Shown one piece after another: positions 12,079 to 21,474 of a stretch of DNA of 64,000 bases. The notes below the pieces were generated by a model. The model saw only the letters and a program-made list of their open reading frames with translations. It was not told the origin of the DNA and made no database searches. The stretch lies in contig NC_133537.1 of assembly GCF_048544455.1 (NCBI RefSeq), positions 314,298,238-314,362,237 on the forward strand, read 5' to 3'. The stretch comes from Silene latifolia. Its lineage: Eukaryota; Streptophyta; Magnoliopsida; Caryophyllales; Caryophyllaceae. Position numbers and translations under genes: made by a program. Within the stretch, counting starts at the first letter, position 1. Each line of letters opens with the position of its first letter.

Positions 12079-12508
12079 GGCTCCGTTTGGCAAGGCATTT
12101 CAGGTACCTGATTTGGTCAAAGTAGCTTATTTGACCAGAATTTTAGGTAACTTATTTTTTTGTAAGCGTTTGGCAAGTAGCTTATTTAACCAAATAAGCT
12201 ACATGAAATGAAATGCTACCTAGAGTAGCATTTGAGATTTCAGGTACCTGATTTGATTTAATTTTCCGTTTTTACCCCTTAAATTTATACTATTAAATAA
12301 TTATCATATCCTTTTACGTTATTTCATCAAAATCAGTTACCTTTTCAGTTAGTTTACCAAACACTTTTTTATATAATCAGCTACCTTATCAGTTCTTAAT
12401 TTCCAGCTACCTTATCAGTTACCTTTTCGGGTTTTAGTTAGTTTTTCAGTTTTCAAGTACATTTTCAGGTTTCAGCTACCTTTTCAGTTAGTTTTATCAA
12501 ACAAAGCC
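12079..12508. mobile_element. Tourist/Harbinger-like MITE
   Basis: The ends are GGCTCCGTTTGGCAA on the left and the complement of GGCTTTGTTTGATAA on the right, a terminal style common in PIF/Harbinger MITEs. GTA flanks both sides (12076-12078 and 12509-12511). The interior holds several repeats of a CAGCTACCTT / CAGTTACCTTTTCAG unit. GTA is not the classical TWA target, so the superfamily is tentative. It ends only 47 bp before the Pack-MULE. Confidence 0.5.
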
Positions 12509-12555
12509 GTAATGTGAATGTACGGCGTACACTACTTATACATGAGTATATTTTA

Positions 12556-14002
12556 GTGAAAATTACAAATTACCACCTAGTATTTATCGTATTTTGTAAA
12601 CTACCACCTAGTATTTCGTTTATTACAAACAACCACCTACTTTGCGCCGTATATATCCAGACTCCCACTGTATTTTATTCCCGATTATCATTAAACTTAA
12701 TTCCCGATTCATTAAGTGAATAAACTGTAAAATGACCAAAATACCCCTATTTTTACTAACTTCAAAGACTCATTACCATCTAATTAAAGACAAACAAAAT
12801 CAAACCTAAACCCAATCTACAATCAAAATTTATTTTATCTGTTAAGAATAAAAATCCAATAATCTCATGTTTCAAGAGAAGCAACCATCATTCACGATCC
12901 ATCTTACCCAATCTCAACAATGAATTTTATGTAATTTACGTTGAATTGCTATAAACATTCCACAAAATACAACCCCACCACCCCCTATCCCCCCTCTAAT
13001 CCACCTGACCACCGCCAACCATGCCATCGTCGGCCATCATATCGGCCTGAATCCCAGAATTAGAAATCCCCAAAATCCCACCAAATCAAACCCTAAAAAA
13101 AAATGGAACCAGATGTAAGCATAGAATCAATATGCACAATAAGAATAGCAGTAGTACCAATAGGTCAAATAACACCATCATTATTCAGAGAATATGCATC
13201 ATTATTAACACTTCATTCTAAAGTTGATCTTTCTTCAATTTCTTCTTTTTATATTGAACATCAGAAATCACCTTTTAGTCATCAACCTTGGGATTCTGGT
13301 TGTTTAAGATTTAAGTTTATACTTGGTGGATCACCTCCAAGTCCTTGGGAAGATTTTCAATCTAATAGAAAAATTCTTTCTGTTATTGGTATCTTTCATT
13401 GTCCATCCTCGGCCTGCTGCCTCCGAAAATGACGAGCACTATGACGCCGACAACGGTGGTTCTAGGCTCATAAGCACGGCGGTGTCAGGTTGTTTGAGGT
13501 CCGACGAGTTGGTTGTCGACCTGGGTTTTTTATGTGCTGGTGTTCAGTGGAAGAGGCTCAATGGTCGACCATGGTGGTCGAGGCTGCTGTTCGGAGTTGT
13601 TTAGGAGTTAACAAGGATGGAGCCCGGAGTTGTTGGTGGTGATGGTGGAGTAATAAATTTTTGGTAATTCAAGGATTTTTTTTTTTTGACTGGGCAATTT
13701 GATGGTGATGAATGATGATGATGAATTATTAGGGGGTTGGTGATGAACTTGTTGATCTTTTATTTTTAGTGGTAGGATGTGTTTTGAGCAAGTTGAAGAA
13801 AGGCTATTTTGGTCTTTCTATAGTTTATTACGGAGTAGTAACTTAATGAGTCGGGAATTAAGTTAAATGATATTCGGGAATTAAATACGGTGGAACTTTG
13901 GATATATACGGTGCAAAGTAGGTGGTTGTTTGTAATAAACGAAATACTAGGTGGTAGTTTGCAAAATACGATAAACACTAGGTGGTAGTTTGTAATTTTC
14001 AC
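12556..14002. mobile_element. Pack-MULE carrying host gene fragments
   Basis: Long terminal inverted repeats of about 170-180 bp bound this 1447-bp element. They begin GTGAAAATTACAAA at 12556, and the complement of the same sequence ends at 14002. A perfect 9-bp direct repeat, TATATTTTA, flanks it (12547-12555 and 14003-14011). Long TIRs plus a 9-bp target duplication define Mutator-like elements. Inside each TIR a unit of roughly 25-30 bp with the core ACCACCTAGTA is repeated, with a shorter third version ACCACCTACTTT. The centre lacks transposase and instead carries the start of TRS120 (see 13103-13411), followed by a GC-richer segment (about 13410-13640) of unknown origin. Confidence in the element itself is very high. 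Confidence 0.92.
13103..13411 (+). pseudogene. TRS120: Captured first exon of TRS120 (TRAPPII subunit)
   Basis: The frame starts MEPDVSIES and continues with IRIAVVPIGQITP, SSFYIEHQKSPF, QPWDSGCLRFKF, GGSPPSPWEDFQSNRK and HCPSS. This is the N-terminus of plant TRS120, a TRAPPII tethering subunit acting at the trans-Golgi during cell-plate formation and post-Golgi traffic (recognised from memory of the Arabidopsis protein). About 103 residues are kept from a protein of roughly 1200. Similarity stops at CPSS; the frame runs on for seven codons and ends at 13432. The sequence before the ATG (about 12950-13102), ending in a CCCTAAA-type leader, may be captured 5' UTR. The fragment lies inside the Pack-MULE, so it is a duplicated exon, not the working gene. 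Confidence 0.88.
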
Positions 14003-14250
14003 TATATTTTAATCAAACGACATGATGCGAATACCTACTGAATACATGACAGACGCGAGTCAATTCATGGTTCTCTGGGGTCGAGCAAATTCCACCATAA
14101 CCCAATTCTAGTTGATACCTTGATACCTTTACCAGTCTCCATGTGACTTGCTGGTTGAGACATTGGTGCATCAACCTCAAATCACCGGTTCAAGGCTTGG
14201 CATGCACATTATTGTGCGGATGATGATTATAACAAGATACCTTGATATAA

Positions 14251-14764
14251 ACCTGGCAAAAGCAACCCAATCCGATTAACCCGATCCAAAAGGCTGACCC
14301 GAGACCCGAAAACCCGAAATGACCCATCCTGACCCGAACATGACCCGAGCTTTCTTGACCCGACCTGAAAATGACCCGATCGGAAACTGAAGAAACCCAA
14401 AGTTACACATGTGAGGGTTGTCCCACATTGATAAAAGAAAAGAAGAATTACTACTTTATAAGGCAAGGGGTTACTCCCTCTATCGTCAATTGGTTTTAGA
14501 GTGAAACCCTCTTGGGCCTACGTTGTGGACTTTTTCTCCTCTGTTTGGGTGCGGCTCAGGCCCGTTGTTGAATTTAACAGAAACCACCAAACCCGAAAAT
14601 GACCCGACAAAATATAACTCTAACTGAACCGAAAAGATTTGAAATAGCTAATTCTCTATTATTCATTGACCCGAAAATGGCCCGACCCAAAACAACCCGA
14701 CCAACAAACCCGAAACCCAAATTGACCCGACCCGAACCCGACCCGCTAACCCGTTTTGCCAGGT
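14251..14764. mobile_element. Non-autonomous hAT element, copy 2, interrupted
   Basis: This is a relative of the element at 10681-11123 in the opposite orientation. It begins ACCTGGCAAAAGCAACCC and ends CCCGTTTTGCCAGGT, with the same GACCCGA / AACCCGAAA interior and the shared phrase TGACCCGACAAAATATAACTC. It is split by a 183-bp insertion at 14397-14579. The outermost TIR bases have decayed and no clear 8-bp target duplication remains, so it appears older than copy 1. Confidence 0.65.
14397..14579. mobile_element. Short solo-LTR/TRIM-like repeat, copy 2
   Basis: This 183-bp insertion within the second hAT copy is flanked by GAAAC at 14392-14396 and 14580-14584 (the match extends to AGAAACC). 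It shares GTCCCACAT, CTTTATAAGGC, AGGGGTTACTCCC and CAATTGGTTTTAG in order with the repeat at 10050-10235. Two same-sized copies, each with a 5-bp flank duplication, support a real short retroelement family rather than chance. Confidence 0.55.
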
Positions 14765-14921
14765 AGTGGCTTAATATTTTTGGATATTTCGGAAGCTCGT
14801 CCTTTTTTTTTCTCAAGAGACTACTTTAATTTACTCGTTTACATCGAATAATGAAGTCGATGATGCAAAATGTGGCGGGAATATCTCCATGATTACAAAC
14901 AAAGCATGCTCTACTTCGTAA

Positions 14922-15428
14922 TACCATCCCCAAGCAAGGGTCGCGTTAACTAAGTCGCAACCCAGTTTAACTCTTAATTTCACCTTATTTATCTTGACCC
15001 ACTTTTACACTTCCAAATAGAAGGTCACGACTTAGGTCACCAACTAAATCATTTTCCACTTTTCAACCTTTCCAATCATTTTTCACATTCTCTACCCTAC
15101 CAAAACCTCTCTTTTACTTTTTTTATTATTATTATTTACTACAAATATATAAATATGCTAAGTGTGAAGTCAAGTCCTACTAGCCGTTTTTTCTTTTTCT
15201 CAATTTGTGTGTCTAGCAAATGATATGGTGTCATGTGTCAAGTCACAACATTTGTGTAGGAAGTCATGAAGCAAATGATATGGTGTCATGTGTCAAGTCA
15301 TAACATTTGTGTAGGAAGTCATGAAGTGACCTGATTTCTGAGTAAGTCACTCTAATTTTTTATTAATTGTAGATTAAGGAGACCCACCCCCTTCATGACT
15401 TAATTAACAACCTTACTTGGGAATGGTC
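14922..15428. mobile_element. Harbinger-like MITE with internal duplication
   Basis: The left end TACCATCCCCAAGCAAGGGT and the right end (complement of GACCATTCCCAAGTAAGGTT) are inverted repeats of about 35 bp with several mismatches. TAA lies on both sides (14919-14921 and 15429-15431), the classical Harbinger target. Inside, a 55-bp unit starting AGCAAATGATATGG is present twice in tandem (15215-15269 and 15270-15324) with one mismatch, so that duplication is recent. No coding sequence. Confidence 0.55.
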
Positions 15429-15544
15429 TAAGAGTTTAAAAATCATCATATGAAAACAAGTTGAGAATCTTATGCAACAGAAAGCAGAAAGTAATGGGGT
15501 CACCCTGTCTTTCTAGACTAAAGCTTTTGATATGGAGGGTTTTA

Positions 15545-17900
15545 AAATGTGTTGTTAATTTGGTCAATACCAAATTAATTTGGTCAATACCGATGGTATG
15601 CTTGAGAAACAACACACAGTCCACTGAGAGAAAAACAAAACATTAACTTAAAAACACCCAAATCGATTTCCCAAAACCCTAACCGCCTAAACTCGAACAC
15701 CACTGCCATATTTTCTTCGTTTCTTGCCGGCGGCCTCACCAGCACCCTTCAGGTCGCCGGCGAGAAGCTCCAAGCTTCCATATTTCGAAAAAGTTTCGGT
15801 GGTTGACTGTCCAGATTCCGTCTTTGTGGTGGTCGGATGTTACCTCGCTTCCCGTCCTCCTTTTGTTACTTCTGAATCGGTCATACGATTTCTTTGTGTT
15901 CATTTTAATTTCTCTGAGTTGTGGTTTGTTATATTGCTTTTATAATTTGTTTGATTTTAGTAATATTGCTTTGGTGCGTGTTTGTTAGGTGTACTCTGTT
16001 GGTGTTGTTTAATTGCTGCTTTTTCTAAACCTTTTCTATCAGCTAGATCGACTACCTCATGAATCATACATCTTGTGCCGATTTTCTTGAGTTATTTGGT
16101 TATTTCCATGGTTGTGTTGTGTCAGAGGATGATGAAAGCTTGAATCTTGTTTGTTCCCTTTTAGATGCTTCCCCCATTTCTAAAATTCATGCCTTTAAAG
16201 ACTTAGGTAATGACCTTTTTAGACAAAATCAGTTTGTCGAGGCGAGTGCCTGCTATGACAAAGCATGTCGTCTCTTGAGTGATATTATGAAGGATGTGTC
16301 CGATCTTGATTTAAACTCTCTTTCAAGCCTAGCAATTTCTTTGTCTTTAAATTTAGCTGCTTCTGCTATTAAATTACGTGCTTTCGATGAGGCATTAATT
16401 CTATGTTCGATGGTTTTGAATTTTTATCCTCGCCATGCCAAGGCCCTCTTTCGTAAAGCTGTCGCTCTTAGAAGTTTGAATAAGTTATCTGAGGCTCGCT
16501 GCACTTTGGAGGAGGCGGTCTCGGTGGAGCCTCGAAATAAGGATATTCTTTGTGAATTGGATGGAGTTAGAAAGCTTCATGTTTTTAACCTAAATGGTAA
16601 GCGTGTGGTGAACGATTCCTTTGAAGCTAATGATATTCGAAAAGGGAAACGGCCTATTTCTTCGCTGGTATGTCAAGAAGCCAGTGGCTCAAATAATGTT
16701 ACTATGACTGAAAACTGTGATCAACAGAATTGGTGTGCTAGCCAATCTACTTCATCTATAATAGCTAAAAAGGATTTGGGTTGTACTAGTTCTTATCATT
16801 TTGACCCCCTTAGCAACCCTCTTAGCAAGAACAAGAAAGGTAAGAATTTGATCCATCATGCTGAGCCTGCTGTGGATACTATGTCTGTGCCTTTTGAGAT
16901 AGGGAATCAAGTTGCTCGTAGTAGCACGGAGTTGTTGCCTGCTGATATAAATGCTCCTCGGAATGAAAGTAACAAGATTTCTGACATGAATACGGATTCC
17001 GCCACAATCTCTGCAACTCACCCATCTTTGTCAGTTAAGAGTGATTGTAACCGCTTTGGTACCTCTACCCTTGGCTCTACCAAATACTCCTTCTCCAACA
17101 AAAAACAGGCCCATAAAAATTTGTTTCTATCGTCCAACGATTATGAGAACTTATTGCTAGGAAGGAAGCTGCAATTTTTTCATCCAAAATCTGGGGCCTC
17201 TTTAATAGTTCGCCCCCTATTCTCTAAAACTTCTACCTCGACGGGAACTCCCCATGAAAGTTCTTCATGTGAAGCCGCGGTTCCCTTTTCGTCTCCTCTG
17301 CCCGTGAATCTTTGTACAGCCATGGACATTTCACTGGGACAGCCGAACAACTTCACTGATGAAGAGGATGAGCCTCTTGAAGTCAAGAGACCATGCTTAT
17401 CGACTGAGAGGATTTTCGATCCCATCATTGAGGTTCGAGAGGTTTCAATGGTCAAAAATACACGTTTGGAGCAGTTTGGAATGGACAGTTCTGACCATTT
17501 GTCAAGTCAAAGTTCGTTTATCTTTTCAGCCGTGAAGACACACTCAAGCAAGATTTGTAGCCGACGTTTAATGGGTCGTGATCGCGCTAAATTCAAGAAT
17601 AAATCGATGGTAATGGTTGGAGGTTCTACTGTCTACTCCGGATTTACGACTCCGAAAATGGTTGTCAGCTCTAAAGGAAAAGAAGATTGTCCAATCCAGT
17701 TCGATGCCTTCTACCATTCACCGCGTACGAGGCGTCGTCTTTGTATTTCTACCGAGTTTGTTTGTATTACTAGTTATGTTAGTTGGGTTTCTTCTAGTTT
17801 AGGGGCATCTAATGCCCCTCGGTTTGCGCTTTAGTTGGTGTGTATGTAATAGAACCTTATGTTTCTATAAAATAGTACACGTTTGTCTAAAAAAAAAAAA
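15545..17900 (+). mobile_element. Retroposed gene copy with target-site duplication and poly(A)
   Basis: A 16-bp direct repeat GATATGGAGGGTTTTA occurs at 15529-15544 and 17901-17916. A run of 12 A (17889-17900) sits immediately before the second copy. These are the marks of LINE-mediated retroposition. The insert is 2356 bp and intronless, and carries an open 591-codon frame (see 16059-17834). The last 120 bp look like a plant LINE 3' tail: an AGGGGCAT-CTA-ATGCCCCT hairpin at 17801-17819, then a T-rich stretch ending TATAAAATAGTACACG before the poly(A). The insert could be a processed copy that fused to a LINE tail by template switching, or a LINE derivative whose ORF2 was replaced. Confidence 0.82.
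16059..17834 (+). CDS. TPR-repeat protein, intronless retrogene of unknown function
   Basis: The open frame is 591 codons, with no intron and no stop. Residues about 45-170 form TPR helices: FKDLGNDLFRQNQFVEASACY, then ISLSLNLAASAIKLRAFDEA, then FYPRHAKALFRKAVALRSL followed by a helix ending EAVSVEPRN. This layout matches the chaperone-binding TPR clamp of plant FKBP-type and Hsp70/Hsp90 co-chaperones, but no isomerase or J domain is present. Residues 180-560 are hydrophilic, serine-rich and unrecognised; a basic patch RRLMGRDRAKFKNKS lies near the end. The final 30 or so codons read through the LINE-like 3' tail, so the native C-terminus is probably replaced. The upstream leader (15545-16058) contains other short frames. 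A frame this long kept open after insertion implies either youth or selection. I do not know the parent gene. Confidence 0.6.
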   Translation: MNHTSCADFLELFGYFHGCVVSEDDESLNLVCSLLDASPISKIHAFKDLGNDLFRQNQFVEASACYDKACRLLSDIMKDVSDLDLNSLSSLAISLSLNLAASAIKLRAFDEALILCSMVLNFYPRHAKALFRKAVALRSLNKLSEARCTLEEAVSVEPRNKDILCELDGVRKLHVFNLNGKRVVNDSFEANDIRKGKRPISSLVCQEASGSNNVTMTENCDQQNWCASQSTSSIIAKKDLGCTSSYHFDPLSNPLSKNKKGKNLIHHAEPAVDTMSVPFEIGNQVARSSTELLPADINAPRNESNKISDMNTDSATISATHPSLSVKSDCNRFGTSTLGSTKYSFSNKKQAHKNLFLSSNDYENLLLGRKLQFFHPKSGASLIVRPLFSKTSTSTGTPHESSSCEAAVPFSSPLPVNLCTAMDISLGQPNNFTDEEDEPLEVKRPCLSTERIFDPIIEVREVSMVKNTRLEQFGMDSSDHLSSQSSFIFSAVKTHSSKICSRRLMGRDRAKFKNKSMVMVGGSTVYSGFTTPKMVVSSKGKEDCPIQFDAFYHSPRTRRRLCISTEFVCITSYVSWVSSSLGASNAPRFAL

Positions 17901-17924
17901 GATATGGAGGGTTTTAGCATATTC

Positions 17925-18082
17925 TCATTTTACAAAGCGGCTTGTTTGTGACAGACATTATCCGTCACAAGCTGAAGACGGATAGTTTCCCTCTCACAAT
18001 AATGCAAGTGGGAGGGCAAAGGGGGGAAAATGGAGCATCCCATGGATAGGGCCACTTGCATATTGTGAGAGAGGTACTATTC
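17925..18082. mobile_element. Foldback MITE interrupted by the gypsy element
   Basis: The left arm contains GTTTGTGACAGACATTATCC, TGAAGACGGATAG and CTCTCACAATAATGCAAGTGG. The right arm begins CCACTTGCATATTGTGAGAGAG at 18052. The right arm is cut at 18082 by the Ty3/gypsy element and resumes at 28228 with TATTCGTCTTCA, which matches the complement of the left arm for about 12 bp before diverging. GTCTGTCACAAGC / GACGGATA foldbacks are, from memory, abundant in Caryophyllaceae genomes. Confidence 0.55.
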
Positions 18083-19055
18083 TGTAACGCCCCGTAAACA
18101 ACAGGAGTACAAAATGGTATATTTTATTAATGGCAGCGAAAATTACAGGGCGTTACCGCCGTATTTCCCTATAAAGAGAAATACAAGGCTTACATTATTT
18201 CCCAGTACAACCAAATATCTAGTAACATGTTTTATTGATAGGTCTATCTTATTATGAAACATTATCCTTATTCTATTTCCTTGCGTCAACCTCACTCATG
18301 CCCTTCCATGTTTCATGTACCTGAAAAAAATTAATAAAATAAAAGGTCAACCAACCACCGGTTGAGTATATTTCCCATAACCTACAACTCAAATTTATAT
18401 AACTCGGGTCATTATTATTGAACAAGGCCACATTACGGAGCCAAGACTCCCTTAGGCTATGCCCTCCTCCGTGTACACAGGATAACCATCTTTTTCTCTT
18501 TTTTTTTTCTTTTTTTTTCTTTTTTCTTTCTTTCTTTTTAACCGGATATAACGGGGCGGAGCCAATTGCCGAGCCCCCTGCCGAGCCCACTTCAGAGCTC
18601 ACATCCATGTACACGGGATAAAATAACAATGTGGTCCGGTCCCTTCCAATAATAATGTCCCGGATGATACATTGGCCAAATGTACATCTTAGCAATGGTA
18701 TTTTAACATTAATATTATCATGTGAACATTATAACATCAATTATTAACACAAACAGTACCACAGTCATATCTCACGTAAACCACATTACATAAAATATAT
18801 AAGTATAACATAACTTTATCACATAAACAATAATTCACGTACATTATAATATTAGTTGAGTAATTATAACGGTAACATATTTACTCATTATATTAACTTA
18901 AGACGAAGGGGTAGGAAATATACCTTATGTTTTCTCACTTAAGATGACAGACTAGATAGCCTTCATTGTTATTGTGTTTTCATGCCAATATTGAGTGCTT
19001 TTACTTGCCTTTTATAGGCAGAGTAAGTCGGTTACAATAGTAATCTATCAACTAT

Positions 19056-21474
19056 TGTAGATACCTCATTTCTGCACCTCTCGCAAACCACCCGGTGATG
19101 ATTGCGCCGCATGTTTGGTACGCGGGACGATTTGTGACAATTCGTAAGTTTATCGTCAAGTGATTGCTCAAATATCAATGTCTACCTCTCAGTTGTCATC
19201 TACGTGCCGATACGGTCGTTTTGACAGTAATTAGAGTACATTTGGAGTCCGGGCCTAAAACCGTCTTCATTTTCTGATAACTGTTAAATCCCGAGTCGGA
19301 ATGTTCTGGAATGTTCCGGATATTTCTATTCCATATTTCATAATTTTCATCCTTTGGTAAACAATTTCCCGAAATATTCACATAAGATATTAAGGAAAAC
19401 CAAAATTATTCCGTCCTACCATAACTTAAACACGGAAATCTTTCTTCCCCAAGAGGAAACCACTTGGGAACAGACGCAGCAGGTGCTGCGCCTCTTCCAA
19501 GAGACGCATTGGCTGCTGCGCCTCTTCCCAGGTCCTTTTCTGCATAATTCTCGTATCCTTTTCATATCTTTCCGAGATTCACTTCCAAAGAGTCTCCGAA
19601 ACCCTAATTCCTTGACGTGATTAGTATAAATAGGAGCCTTCGCTCCTCATATTTCTCACGTGAGTGTCCGCCCTTCTCTTCTCCCTTTTGCATTCTAGAC
19701 CTTTGTTCTTACTTTTTGGCGTCTACGTGTTTGAACTTTCGACCACGTAAGCTCGGATCCTTCTGAGTACCAGCCTCGTTTGCATGACTGATCAATTTGA
19801 CCAACTCCACATCAATCAACTTTAATTAACTTAATCGTTTTCCTCTTACGAGGGCACTTTCTTTGCATTCGCGTCGAGCATCACTAATCGATATCTTAGT
19901 CCTTCTCGTTTCGTCAACATGTAAGTCTGAGGGTGTATAATCTCTCTTTTATTATTGTTATTTACTTTTTGTAATCATCAATGTAAGATTTATGTCGAAA
20001 ATATCATTAAAACCGATTTCTAAAACCGTGTTCAAAACCTCTTTTTGCGGATTTCCAGAAGACAAACCGTCGAGAAAGGACGCAGCAACTGTTGCGCCTC
20101 TTCGAAGGAGCGCAGCACCTGCTGCGCCTCTTCGTGAGGCTGCCGCAGTTCCTGCTTCCTTTCTTCTTCCTTCGTCCTCTGTAATTCGTCAAAGTTTATT
20201 TGTTTCGTTTGTTTTCTTTAATTCTTCGTCATAATAGTTTAATTCACATGTATATTAGTTATCATCATTAACATGTTTAATTCATCATAAATCCGACCTA
20301 AATCCCAAGTAATCTCATATTTGCGGGTTTTCGTCATTAAATTCAATCCGGGTTGTAGAAATTCGATTTGTTCATATTGAGTTTCTGGAATTCGACCTTT
20401 GATAAATTTTCATCTGTCTTTTGTCATATATATCGCATGTTCGTCATTAATTTGTCATTAATTCATCATGTTTTGTTTAGTTCATTCACTCATGTCACTA
20501 ATCCATCATTATTTCATGTAAATAATCCGTCTTGCATCCGTCTTATCCATGTTTTATTGCTTTATGACCCATTAATCACATGTAAATAACCCATTAATCA
20601 CTTTCATCCTAGTAAATAAATTTAATCAATCATTAAATTTACCAATTGTTATTAACAACATGCAATTCCGGCTTCACAGCCAGAATTCAGGTCAGGAACA
20701 GACGCAGCAACTGCTGCGCCTATTTCAAGGGACGCAGCTCTGCTGCGCCTGTTCCGGGTTGAATTCTGTCCCTGAACTCCGTTTTTGTCTTGACTTAGTT
20801 ATTTAGCTTACGTATAATTAACTATTATTCGTATTATCACCTTCTGTTTTGTTCGTTGATTTATTCTTTCATTCTTTTTTCCAATTCATCCGTTTTAAAG
20901 GTATTTTCGACATAAACCAATTAATCCGATGTAATTATTGTAATTTTCCGTTGTAATTATTTTCGTTATTGTATTTATTTCTTGTATCATTTGTATGTTT
21001 TCACATGTAATCAATCTTAAATTCTACTTCGACCTAATTGTATGCTAATTACGTATCAACCGACTTAGCCTAATTTTCACATGTTAGGATTAAAACTTGG
21101 ATGTTGCATTGCATGCATATAATCGACGATATATCGAGTACGAATAACTTCCCTAATCATTAGTAGAGGCCGCTATCGAGGCGGGTGGGATTAGGTGTTC
21201 GATCAAAAGAGCTTCCTAATGCGTACCCTCATCCCTTACTCCAGATCTCCGTGAACACCCGTGTTCATTGGCATCCACGAGTGTCATTCTAGACATAGAA
21301 TGCTAAGGGTAACGATTGCTTAGTGTTCATGTCTCTACTTTGTGTCTTGACATGACACGAGGTATTCGAACGGTTCCAATTTCCCATAAAAATTGGTGGC
21401 GAATCCATACAAAAATGCAAACGCTTGTTCCTCTTTCCTCCCAAGCGCCCCCGTGGGCACCCCCGCTGTCCACA
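19056..21474. mobile_element. Solo LTR (2.4 kb) nested in the gypsy 3' LTR
   Basis: The sequence from TGTAGATACC to CTGTCCACA is absent from the sister LTR. It is flanked by ACTAT at 19051-19055 and 21475-21479, and removing it restores the sequence seen at about 27765-27780. A TATA motif (GTATAAATAGG, near 19624) marks its promoter and suggests plus orientation. It contains three separated pairs of dyad-symmetric GACGCAGCA-TGCTGCGCC motifs (near 19472, 20078 and 20700). No internal region remains, so it is a solo LTR left by recombination. Its length would suit a large Ty3/gypsy family, but the family is not identified. Confidence 0.85.

Noticed and set aside
18273-18695. Open frame on the minus strand (about 140 codons) with a near-identical partner at 26972-27412
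   Set aside because: Both lie at the same place in the two LTRs of the gypsy element and cross a low-complexity CTTTT tract. They are duplicated because the LTRs are, not because they encode a protein.
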